The translations under genes and the position numbers were made by a program. The notes below the pieces were generated by a model that was not told the origin of the DNA, made no database searches, and saw only the letters and a program-made list of their open reading frames with translations. Below, in pieces: positions 31,456-42,762 of a stretch of 64,000 bases of DNA (positions are counted from its first letter, which is position 1; each line of letters begins with the position of its first letter). This DNA is from Phoenix dactylifera (Eukaryota > Streptophyta > Magnoliopsida > Arecales > Arecaceae). The stretch lies in NCBI RefSeq assembly GCF_009389715.1, contig NC_052400.1, positions 3,286,001 through 3,350,000 on the forward strand, written 5' to 3'.

Positions 31456-34057
31456 GGCTGAAGCAGAGCAGTGATGTAAGTTTCAAGCTAAGAGACTTGG
31501 AAGCAAATGGGCGTATATGACTTGAAACAGAATGCAGTATTATTTGATATATATATAGAGAGAGAAGGGGAGGGGGAAGCTCAAGAAAGGTTCCTTGGAG
31601 GAACAGTGTGGTGAGCTGGCACCAGGTGTAAGCACACCATGGGCTTCTGGAACTTTGTTTCCAGAGGCTGCTAGTTCTTGCTGGTGGCAGACCAAGAAGA
31701 GATCAATGGGCAAAGATGCGTTTATCTGATGCGCTGGGGACCCCAAACCCAAGCATTGGAGACCCTGAGGTACGGCCATAGCTTTTTATTATTATTATTA
31801 GTTGTGATGAGGAGGGAGTCAAAACCATCGGCCCAGAAAACAGAAGTTTATAGAAATTATTTATAAAAAAATTATAAAAAAATAATTATTTTTTTTACAA
31901 AAAATGATGGCTACAATAAGCTGAATAATCTCTTAAGTGATTTGAAGGATCTTTATATATTTAGTGTGCAACTATATAAGCTCTATATCTTAATGTGAGT
32001 CAGCCTTCTTCTAAAAAGATACATTAATGTCTCTCAACGTGTAGCACCAATGTTGCGAGATTATTCCTAAGTTTTTGATGAGGATCCAGCAAATTTTCTG
32101 AATACAGATGCTTCCGGCTAAAGAAGGTTGGCAAGCTTTTCTATAAAATACAGTAGATAGAACTTAATTTCTTAAGTAATTCAAATATTTTGCTCTTTTC
32201 ATATTTTTCAATAGATAGCAGCAATTAACTGATTCACAGCTCTTTTTATTGGTTGCTGGAATTTTCTGTTCCTCTATTTGGTCCATGAATCACTAGTATT
32301 AGTAGGCCATTCTTTCAGATATAGTTGTGCTTATCTTAAGCTAATATTAAAAAGAATATGACGTAAGGAGAAACGTGTCGTTTTCTTTCACCAACTCCCC
32401 CGTCACCAACTCGAGAGCCCGTGACACCTGCTTGTTCTTTCAGCAATGGATAAGGTAATGGATCATATTACCATATTAGGTGCGATGAGATCTCTATCCA
32501 AAACTTGGCACGGCCACTAAGTTGAATGGAGCAGCCACTTATCCAAAATGTGAACCATTAGCCACTAAGTTGAATCATTACTGGGATTTCATGGTTTTCT
32601 CATCAAAGCCTTAACCAATCCAATTAGATTAGGCTGGGATGCGATGTTAGAACAATTAAATTTCGGTGCGGTTGATGTGAGAAATCGATTCTTCAGTAAC
32701 CCATCTTACATAACGGTGCTGTTGTTTATGTTGTAGTTAGATTATATAGTCTCTGGTTCTTGCTTAGAGGCTAACACAAAGCCCTAAGAGTTCAACCAGT
32801 CTCACAAATGGTTTAGCTTGGGTTCTAAGATTTTTTTTACAGGAAACTTGGGTTTTAAAATATAGTTTTCTGTATGATTAGATATGGTCTAGATCAACCT
32901 AATCCACAATCGATGTAATGAATGATATCCCCATGTCTTTCTTCCACGAGAGGTGCACCTGTCCTTTTAATGCAGTCGATATTGCATCATTTGCACCGAA
33001 TATATGGTGCTTAACCATATGGAGAGCACTTTGGTTGGCCATGCACCATGCTTGCGTTGTTTGAAGTGGAAATGGCCATATGGTCCCCGGTGACTTGGGG
33101 ACTTGGACTTCAACCGAGTAGTCTGATGCAACGACTGTCTATGGCTCCATTGCATATGCTCGGGAGAGAAGTTTTGTGTAAATGTATCGCCATGTTATTA
33201 AGTATTTTGCTTTAAGTTCTTTTCTTGCCGATCTCGGTCCGCGATGTTGATTTGTCAGCGTATCGATGCAGCCTATGATAGTGTTGACCAGACAGGCAAA
33301 TTCAGATGTAGTAATTCACCTAAAACTTGAAAAATGATGGCGACGAAAAGCAGGGAAGATTTGTTATTCCTCTAGAAACGTTGGGCAACGCAAATGAGCA
33401 AAGCAAAACTTAGCTTGGACCTAAGCTTGACCCAACTTGATTACTACCAAAAATAGTATTTTGAGTCGAACTCAAGTAGCAAAATACTCGATTGGAAAAT
33501 TCACACTCATAATTGAGTATAAATATTTTTAATATTATTATATTTTGTATTTATAATATATTATTAATTTAATAATTTAAAAATAGTATAATATTATATT
33601 TTGTTTTAATCATATTTTTTAATTATGACCAAAACTCGAATTCGAGCTCGAGTATTGTTTGTTTTTGATCGAGTCAAGTTTGAGTTTGGATATTAAAACT
33701 CAAGTTAAATTTTGATTCTGAGTATTTTGAATCGAGTCGAGCTAGTGTCTTTAACCATTTAACTCGTCTCGGCTCGATTGCACCCTGGTAACTTCCAAAC
33801 AGGTTTTATTACTATGATTCCAAGTTAGTGTTGTATTACAATAAAAGATAAAATACATTTACAATATATAAATACGTCACAAAGCAGCTCACTTTCCACT
33901 GTCCGGATGGTCTAATTGAGATGCCTCCTTATCTAAGGCCTATTTATTTGGTTACAATGGCACCTCATTAATAAATAAATTCTAGATCAGTTTGGAACCG
34001 AGTAATTTTAATATTCTAATGTTATATAGAATCCGTATCAATCCACCATGCCTTTTA
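31456..34057. other. Promoter of minus-strand XTH, then intergenic
   Basis: 31456-31570 holds the XTH leader and TATA-like sequence. The rest shows no gene. About 33430-33790 is an inverted copy of the AT-rich dispersed repeat listed separately. Confidence 0.5.
33430..33790 (-). repeat. AT-rich dispersed repeat, inverted copy
   Basis: The reverse complement begins 'ggtgcaatcgagccgag', continues through 'ctcgactcgattcaaaat' and 'actcgagctcgaattcgag', then enters an A/T-only tract. It follows the same order as 7020-7275 upstream of XTH copy A. Divergence is much higher than among the XTH-linked copies, so this is an independent, older insertion of the family. Confidence 0.65.
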
Positions 34058-34509
34058 GGGCTCATTTGGTTCGCGGGAAGCATTTTCACTCCTAAGAATA
34101 TGATTCATGGGAAGAAGATTCTTAGAAAGAGAATATCTGGAAATGTACTTTTGGCATGTTTGGTTAAATATGGGAAAGTGACAGATTTCCAAAATGCTTA
34201 TGTTGGATTGACCATCCACTTTCTTGGAAAAGTTATGAGTAATTCCTATTATACCCTTAAAAAAAATAGGTCTTTAATGCCTCTTTAATGTTGAAGGGCC
34301 TTTTTGGGAAAAAATAAAGATGAAGTGATTTCCGTCTAATGGAAAAGTAACTTTTCCATGTTTCTCATGAAATGTGGAAATCATATTCTCATGGAAATAC
34401 AACTTTTCTATCTCTCTCAATTGAAAACTCTAACTAAAAAAGAGACATCTCATTTCTTTTCTGTTAACCACACTTTTTTTCCTTCTTTTCCTACGAACCA
34501 AACGAGCCC
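34058..34509. mobile_element. Tourist-like MITE (PIF/Harbinger superfamily)
   Basis: The 452-bp element has terminal inverted repeats GGGCTCATTTGGTTCG and CGAACCAAACGAGCCC (one mismatch). It is flanked by a TTA target duplication on each side (34055-34057 and 34510-34512). TIRs of this form with a TTA/TAA duplication are diagnostic of PIF/Harbinger-derived Tourist MITEs. It has no coding capacity; the 98-codon open frame inside is by chance. Confidence 0.85.
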
Positions 34510-35149
34510 TTAAATTGAATTGAATATTTTGCATTAAATTTTTTTTATTTTTTTCCTTAACTTTTCCATAAAATATTAGGTGTTCTACTTGGACTACTCT
34601 TCTTGTTAACTTGTTCGACGGGTTGCACGATGTTTAACATATAAAAGCTTTTTTACCATGATATGGAAACATTAAACCCTATTTTGCCATTAAGCTTTTT
34701 GAGAAGGCATGATGAAAATTTTAATCATATCAAACTTATTATTATGATTTCTCTGATGATTGAAGAGGGTGAAACAACGTTATAGTTTTCATGAAGATCA
34801 CATAGTTAAACACCGTAGATACACCGTGAAGCAAGCCAAAAAGAGCGCGTGATGGGCCCCATTGATGATGCGAGAAGATTCGTACAGTGTTATGATCTGC
34901 ACCAATCTAATAATATTGGTGTCGAGCATCAGGGAGACGAGGCAAGATTTTCTATAGCTCTGATTTAATCAATAAACATTAGGGCTATCTTAAGAACCTA
35001 AAAGAGGCACCTCTTTGTGATTAACGTAGAACGTTAAATTGACCACCCCGTCTAAATGCAAAGAAAATATTGCATCTACATTACATCGTTCAAATTTTCT
35101 TTCATTAGAGCTTCTCATCCTTGAAGGAAGAAAATGGACTCTTAACAAG

Positions 35150-35575
35150 TGGCCAAAGGAGGAGCGCTCGCCATAGAGAATTCCAGGCCCAGAGACCTGC
35201 ATCGCCTTTCAAGGATGCAGCCTTTTGTGGTCAGCACAGATCAAGGCTGCATAAGAAAAAGTTACCTATACGAGCGCGCCCGAATCCTGCTCGAAAAAGA
35301 CTCGGCCTCGATGATTGCATGGATATGAGATTCGGAGCTCGACACAAGGTCTGAGTCTAGCCCGCTGATCCGTATTGTTCGCAGACTCTTGGGCGAGGTT
35401 GGCCTGTCGCAGACCTGACATGTCTACAGAAAGACGAATAGCACGGCTGATTGATAGCCTTATTCGCCGTCCACCACTCTGAAACTTTCACCTGAAGAGA
35501 CCATGTGTCAGTGCTTCATCTTCTTTTTTCTGATTATGTTGACCGCACCCATCAAAAATAAGAAAGGGATGCAGC
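35150..35575 (+). mobile_element. Degenerate LINE 3' end
   Basis: About 35410-35480 ('ctacagaaagacgaatagcacggctga', then 'ccaccactctg') aligns with the RNase H end of the LINE at 563-624. An A-rich tract (aaaaataagaaa) at about 35555-35567 follows at the same distance. Frames are badly disrupted, so this is an old copy. Confidence 0.55.
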
Positions 35576-36502
35576 CTTCCATCAAGTCCCGTGACTTTTT
35601 ATCATACTATTATATCGATGTTCCATCTTATCAGAATGGCCTGAGAGAACCATGCACGGGGTGACCGAGGTGGCTGCATGGAAATCACAATAAGCAAGAG
35701 AATCCAACTAGTAATAATAACACTACAAGAATTCAAACCCAGGGCTTCAATTTGAGCAAAATGGCAAGCCTATCCAACTAGAACAGTAGCACTCCAAGAA
35801 ATCAACATTCAACTGCAGCATGGGAAAACTCTTTCAAGTAATTATATGATAACCAAGCCTTGCAAACCAGGCAGCTTTGCATCAAAATATTTATCATTTG
35901 TTTTGTAATTTTTTGATCCAATGCTAAATCCACTAATCACTGTCATGCCAGTTAGAGATCGCCATCCCCTCCAGCTTCATTGTTGCTTATTTCTCCATAC
36001 AGCCAAAAAATACTGTGTTTCATTCAACATGTGCATAATCCCCGACCATGTGGAGATGGAGATCCGGTACAAGCAGCAAAGATACTGGCCAGAACTGATA
36101 TCAGAAGCTCGAAGACGCTTGTGAGCTCTTCCTGACATGGTAGATAGGCAACCCTTGCTACATTAATACTTACAAGCAGTAAAGATTGAAGAAGATGAGA
36201 ACAAATGATCAGCCACTTCACCTTCAAAAGCCAGAACTATATAGTGACAATCTATACTCTCAACGATCAAGTCAGGAATAAAATGTTCTCCAACTGGGGA
36301 AGAAAACACAGAAAATGCATAGAACAGAAGCATTTTTTGTTGTCATAATTGACTCCCGAAACATGCATCTAATTGCAGTTACATAATTGTAATTATATAT
36401 TGAAATAATGGAAGCATTTGAGCACAAGTGACAAGTTACTTAAGTTCCGAAAGAAGATAGTTATTTTCACTCTAGATATGTTTCCCTCTTAGAAGTGAAG
36501 AA

Positions 36503-36540
<38 letters not shown>

Positions 36541-39500
36541 AGCTCAAAGGAAAAAAACTAATATACTGAAGAACAGAACTTGGAAGAGGGTGACAATTGG
36601 CATGTGTTGCAATTGTAGAACAACATTCATAAACTCTAAACTAGATTCGCACAATTGATTAATTAAACAAGCAAATTCAAATTCTCAAATAATCTTCACC
36701 CTGTCTCCAGGAAGAAATATAAATGATAAGTTCCCCTGCTCCCTCAGCGGCTTCAGTATGTTCCCCTTCATTATAGCCTACATTCACAATGATCTGCCCT
36801 CAGCCACATATTCAGAAATAGCAAGGATTCCAAAAATTCCAACATAATTATCATTTGCTCCTCAGGCTGAAAAAACATGACTTCATTATACACAGTCTAG
36901 ATTGTCATGAACATTATTGCAATCATCGTTGCTAATGATGTCTGCAAAGTTAGTACATTTAGAATTTATTATCTAGTAGAAGCCACCATTCAAACTCAAA
37001 ATTATCTTGCTATGTTCGCTACCTGCTCAACTTGGTAAGACCAAGGATTGCACTTTTTGATGCTCATCAGACTACACCCTATTGATGAACTCTCTGAACT
37101 ATCTCTGGCTATAATCTCAATTCTTGTGTTTCTAAAGCACAAATTTACGCTGACACCTGCCTCCCAGTCTGTGATTCTATTCAAGAACTACATATATTTA
37201 TCTACATTTTGTATATCCTTGCCAGGACCTAAACTAGATGCACATTGTAATGCTTCCAGTTCTTCTGATAGTTTATAGAAGTTTATCCAGAGATCCTATT
37301 AGTTGCATGCCCACGAACAGATCTTCGCTCAGCCACAAACATTGTATCTGTAAAACTACAATTCAGAGTACAAGGAAGGTGTCCCTGAAAACTCGCGGTG
37401 GAAAGTAAATTGGGATTGCCTTAAAAAAGAGAAAGACATAATGAATAGTACTTAGGAGCAAGTAAGCAGAAAGCAAATTGCTGGCTTACTCAAAAGCACG
37501 GACAAAAATCAATCCAATTTTAAGCTACTGGCTGTGAAATGAAGCAGCTCTTCCACACAGACAGTCAAGAAAGATTTGTTTAGGCTGATTTAAGTCCTAG
37601 AATGCCCATGGAAAGTACTGAATGGGAAAAGGTAGAATTACCTCCAACTTCTCTAAAGCTTGAGCAGCACAAGTGGATAACTGAGGTCCGTAATGATAAC
37701 CTGCCATGACCAAAGAGTTCTCCATGTCACAACATTGAAAAGAAAGAACATTTAGATTGCACTCCATAAAAGAAGTTACACTATGATCCTCCTACTCCAT
37801 AACCTATACTAGCAAGGTACAGGTGTAGAAGAACATAAAATACATCTATTTAGTAACAAAGACTAGCACTTGCACGGCATCAAGATAACATTGGACATCC
37901 AGACAAGTTACTGAATGGTATAGCATTTCAAATCCTCTTGAAGATTAAAAGAGATGTAAAGGAGTATCTTTGTTGCTTGCAAGATCTCAAGAATATTAAC
38001 TTGTTGATAATGACCATTAACACAATTACTTTCTGACTTGGTTAAATCATATAAGATTTGTCAGTTTATGGACAGCTACAGTTACAGATTACAGTTAGAT
38101 AGGACCCAATAAGGATCTTAAAAGAATATATAATTACATGATCAAAGATACTGGTATTGCCACTCTCCAAACCCACTGGAATTCTCCTACATGCCTTGAT
38201 GATAATTAGAGATATCAATGAAGCAATAAAAGGTAATGGTGGGGCATTGCAGTCCAACCTTAACAAATGTGCTAACAAAAATTATCTGGAAGCACATTCT
38301 ATCTATCTTCTACTTGTGTTGCTTTTTCCAACAATACTGGGGACTCATCTTTCTAGATTCCAAAATTTGCAAACATAATATTCTACCCTCTTCTCATTCA
38401 ACCTTGTTGATATGAAACAGTCCCAGAATTCCTCTCCTTAGCTTATCTTGGGTGTGGATTCTAAATAGTCTCCCTTGATATCATCTCCATAATTAACTCA
38501 ACTTTCTACCACATTGATTTTGGTACCATATCAAGTTTCATCATCCAGAGAAGCTTGTCTTAATAAGAAAACCACTATTGCACATAGATAGAATTCATGC
38601 AAAACGTAGTAGTCAAACAGTGGACTGAAAGATGACCTGGTTCTGTCATTATGGTTGGCAAGTAGGATTCATGCAAGATGGATAAGTAAAAACTGTGCAA
38701 CTCTGAAAACCCACAATTATCATTAACTAAACATACGAGGCATACAGAGTCAATCCTAAATAACATATTTACTTGCCAATAGTACGAATTACTATGGTAG
38801 CCATTACATGACTCCTGACTCTACCAAGCAATCATTACATTTATGTTTAATATGATCCAGATTATGAAAACTAAATCAGTGAAAACCCATGAAAGAAAAA
38901 AATCTTGAAGCTCAAAGCCGCATTCTAAATAAGCAACAGCACAAGAAAAAATAACGGAAACATGTTTATGCTTACACGAATTCAGATGTGACATTTTACA
39001 TTCAACATTTGACACTAATGTATTATGAGTTCGTATAAGATGAGCAAGTTGCGTTTGTCTCTTCATAGGTCAAAACTGGCACAAATGAAAACCTCCTTTA
39101 AGAATGATCCCAAATATAGATTTAAATCTTACAGAGAGAAAGAGAGTAAAACTTAAAACATTAATTGTCACAGACAGCCAAGACAATGACTTGATAACCT
39201 ATGCCTCTCAGTCACATAAAGTCTTTAACAATGATGCAATGCCTAATCATGACAGAACAATATTGCTGACTTCATAGAGAACATTATATGCCCAGATGAT
39301 GAGCTTCCTACAACTGTCAAGTAGTGTCACTAGCAGGATTCCATAGATTTTTCAATTATATTTAATTATAATAATAGGAAATCTCTTGAAAAGATGGAAC
39401 CTCAACATAATTTAATAAAAGAACTCCACCGTTCATTGGTAATCCTAGTTGGAATTAGCATATGCTGTAACATCATGATCATCATTAAGATAAATTCATT

Positions 39501-40700
39501 GGTAAAAAACCTGCAACAAGATCATGCTCTCTAGATTGATCATACAGCCACGACTAGACACAGTGAATTATTGGATATACCAAAGATTCTGCATGCACCA
39601 CATGTTGTTGGCGCAGATCTAATTAGAGGATCTGTATGAGTTTACTAGAGGATTTGTGGAGAAGTCTGTCCTAAATCTGCTACTTTTGTTTTCTTTTTCT
39701 ACTTCTCCATCATTTTCTTTTTGTGTGGTGGTTTGTTTTTTTGGAAGGGAGGGGAGTTGGTAAACCTTCATATCTTTTAAAATGTTAAAGAAAAGTTGTA
39801 TGAGATTGATTAGAATTGCTGTTGGGGTAAATCACAACCCAAAGGAAAAAAATCAGATAAGAGTTTTCTACAAAAAAAAAAGAAAAATCCTATATGCATA
39901 GACAGCCAAAAATTTCTTTCCAATAAGTAGCAAACCACATCTCCGAGGAATAATTAGCATAACGGTTATATTCCATAGTGTGCAACCATCACAACTGAAA
40001 GAACAAGCCTCTTGCATCACAATGGAGCAGTGCAGGACTTAAACAATGAGTCGCGTGCAATACTCCCCAATTCCAATTGGGTGCATGCACGTAATTTACC
40101 AAATCCTAGAAAAGAATGCCATTAAGCATCCGGTAAAAACGAAAAAATGTTCTGCTATCTCTATCTCCCTCTCTCAAATTTATGTTCCCAGTTAACCTTT
40201 CTAAGATTCACCTACATCTCCTTCATATATTCAAATATTACAAAAAAAATAAAAAGTAAAATTATAGATTTAGTTGTCCAAAGGTAATTCTCATAACAGA
40301 GACAAAACAGATTAAACTGAAAAAACTATGTTCAAACTCTGCATTTGAAGTTTCCATAAAATATACAAAAAAGCTATCACCTGCTATTAAAAAGAGGTAA
40401 AAATATTCATGTCCATCATAACATACAGGGAAATAAAAGCATCAAAATATCCTGCTAATATAGCTAAAATCATCATAACATATTAAGTTTCCATCAAGTC
40501 CAAGCAGAAAAGCATTTTAATGGTACAAGATAATGTCACAGTGTATCATGTAACAGATCTTATAACAATTCTAGATATAACATTCGTGCAATGCTTGGAA
40601 CCAAGTAGAAAATGAACCTGCAAGTTAAACAAACTATAAAGCTAAACTATCAAAGTATCAGAAACAAACACAGTGAAGAAATTATGATGGTTACACTTAC
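35576..40700. other. Gene-poor region with a CT microsatellite and possible untranslated exons
   Basis: I find no convincing protein-coding gene here. A (CT)n microsatellite lies at about 36506-36536. Two short minus-strand segments with proper splice borders (37642-37700, and one beginning at 37419) may be 3' UTR exons of the RRP1 gene; see the finding. The rest is AT-rich intergenic or intronic sequence. Confidence 0.45.
36506..36536. repeat. (CT)n microsatellite
   Basis: About 15 uninterrupted CT dinucleotides. Confidence 0.95.
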
Positions 40701-40706
40701 ACTGAT

Positions 40707-42396
40707 CTATGCAGAAAGCCTTTGTAGCTTCCGGAGGTGCTTGACAGCTGAAGAAACAGTGGAGATCTTCCTGCCCTTCTTGACGGAGTTGGCCTTCACC
40801 TTGATCTTTTTAACTGTGGGAGGGGTCTCTTTAATAGGGCCAGGAGGAATACCTTTCTTCAGTGCACTACCTCTCGGGGTAGCAGATGGTGGCAATCTCA
40901 AACTCTGGGGAGGCAAAGGACTGTGAGGCTTCCACACCAAGTTGCTCTTCATTGAAAACCGAACCTTCTTTGCACTCTTCTCTCCGCTCTTTCCAGCTAT
41001 GCTGTCTCCATTAACATCAGTTCCACTAACAGTGGCCTTCCCCTCTGCACTCTTTGCTCTTTTTCTCTTCTTAGGCACAGTATCAGTAACCAGTTTTGCT
41101 GGCAGAGCATTCAATCTTTCGCCATCATTTGCCAAGCCAGCTTCAGCAGCAGCTTTCTCGAACTGCTTCTGAAGATTTGAGATTACACATTCATCAAAAT
41201 TAATCAAGTCATGCGTTTCTGCAGCATCCCCATTAATATTCCCACCATTAGCAAGATCATTAAGCTCACTCAATGGTTTGGCATCATTAATTTCTGTAGT
41301 TGAATCCAAAGACTTCTTCTTTTTGGACTTATTCTTTTTCTGAGTACCATCCAATGCTTTCTTTGTTTTCTTCTTCTCCTTTTTTTTCTTCTTCTTGAGT
41401 GGCTGATCGTCTGAAGCCCCATCACCATTTCCCATGTCCACGTCAACTTGTTCAGAGTTATCTGAGAACATGGGCTCGGGCACCTTCACTGAATTCCCAT
41501 TTGCCAGATGCTGGACTGAGATATGAACTCCGGATTTCTCTAAATCCTTCTCCAATTTGAGAAAACCTTCATGCAAACCAAACAGGACTTTCCTATTGCC
41601 CTGAAGTGTCTCAGAAGCCGAAGCAGAGTCGAAGAACCTCTTCGAAAAGCTCAACACCAAAGGAATTTTTCCAAATTTCTCGGCGTCACTGCCAGACTCC
41701 ACTTGATTTCCAGCCTTCTCAACATCCAATAGCTTCACACCGTTCTGGAGCAAGCGCTCGAAAACATTCACCTTGATCTTGTTCGCCAAGACCTTATCAG
41801 TAGACTTCTCCAGCACAGAGAGGAAGGGCTTCAGCAGCACGTCTAGGGTTTCCACCGCGAGCGGGAGGAACTCCTTAATCTCATCCAAGAAGATCTCGGC
41901 GAAGTGGTAGCTGACGCCCTGGGCCGGGTATTTATCGGCAGCAAGAAGCGATTTTTCCGACAGAATCCCTATCAGGCGGGCGGAAAGATCGAGATCCCAA
42001 GCGTTCTTCCTGAGGAGAAGGAAGAGGTGGCGGAGGAACCGCCGGATCAAGAGGTAGAACTTATCGAGGCGGAGAAAGTCGATGCCGGCCCACTCGCGGC
42101 GGACGGTGAGGATGAAGGCCTCGAAGTAGCGGGCGGCGAGGGGTGCGGCAAGGGCCTCGAGGAGATAGGCGAGGGCGGTTGGTGAGGTCGATCTGGACGG
42201 GGAGCTTGTCGGAGTGCCAGACGCAGTAGAAGAGGCCCTTCCAGATCTTGAGGAGGTCACCGTCGGAGACGGCGGCGTCGAGCTGCTGGGGGAGCCAACT
42301 GGTGAGAGCGCGGACGGCCCGGTCGCGGGTGGACTTGTTGCACGATGCAAGGCGCTTCGCGATGGCCGTGCCGGAGAGGGGTGCCTCCATGACCAT
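40707..42396 (-). CDS. RRP1: RRP1 / Nop52-type ribosomal RNA processing protein, one-base frameshift in the assembly
   Basis: The minus strand encodes a protein of about 560 residues in a single exon. The N-terminal Nop52 domain shows IAKRLASCNKSTRDRAVRAL, LLKIWKGLFYCVWHSDK and FLRLDKFYLLIRRFLR. A lysine-rich block (KKKKKKEKKKTKK) and other basic patches are likely nucleolar signals, and the C-terminus carries KKVRFSMKSNLVWK and the proline-rich end typical of RRP1. In yeast and animals this nucleolar family is needed to process 27S/32S pre-rRNA and make the 60S subunit. Around residue 74 the frame changes: the run CCC (GGG at 42173-42175 on +) has one base more than the expected frame needs. 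Both sides are well conserved, so an assembly error or a very recent mutation is likely. Starts at 42396, 42390 or 42420 are possible. It is divergent from the nuclease gene, with about 370 bp between starts. Confidence 0.85.
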
Positions 42397-42762
42397 GGCA
42401 GCGGCCGGAGGGAGGAACACTAGACCGAAGCAGCGGCGGAGATCGAAGAGGCAAAAGGGGAAGAAGTTTAAAACCCTGTCCTTCTGATCGAAACCCTAGC
42501 CTGAGGAAAGAGCGGATTTAGCGCGGTCAACTTACCGCTTCAGGGAATGCCGGAATGGGAGCAATTCCAACGGGATTAGCCTGGACGGGGGTAAATATGG
42601 AATAGAAAAATTGAGCATCGTTCCCAAAATATCCCCGTCTTGGTGGGGGTTAACGATGCGTTCGAGGGAGACGGAAAGGACGACATCGCAAGTGGGATGG
42701 AGGGTATCCATCAAAGGAGGCGTTGCAGCGAATAGTTTGTTCGCGACCGGGGGGATTCGAGA
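42397..42762. promoter_or_regulatory. Shared divergent promoter region
   Basis: The 366 bp between the start codons of RRP1 (minus) and the nuclease gene (plus) must contain both 5' UTRs and both promoters. No TATA box stands out on either strand, which is common for divergent housekeeping promoters. Confidence 0.5.

Noticed and set aside
35722-35740. CACTACAAGAA motif as a CACTA transposon end
   Set aside because: No subterminal repeats, no partner terminus and no 3-bp duplication nearby.
37642-37700. Separate small protein gene on the minus strand
   Set aside because: The two joinable segments give only about 40 codons with no start codon and no recognised family; untranslated exons are more likely.
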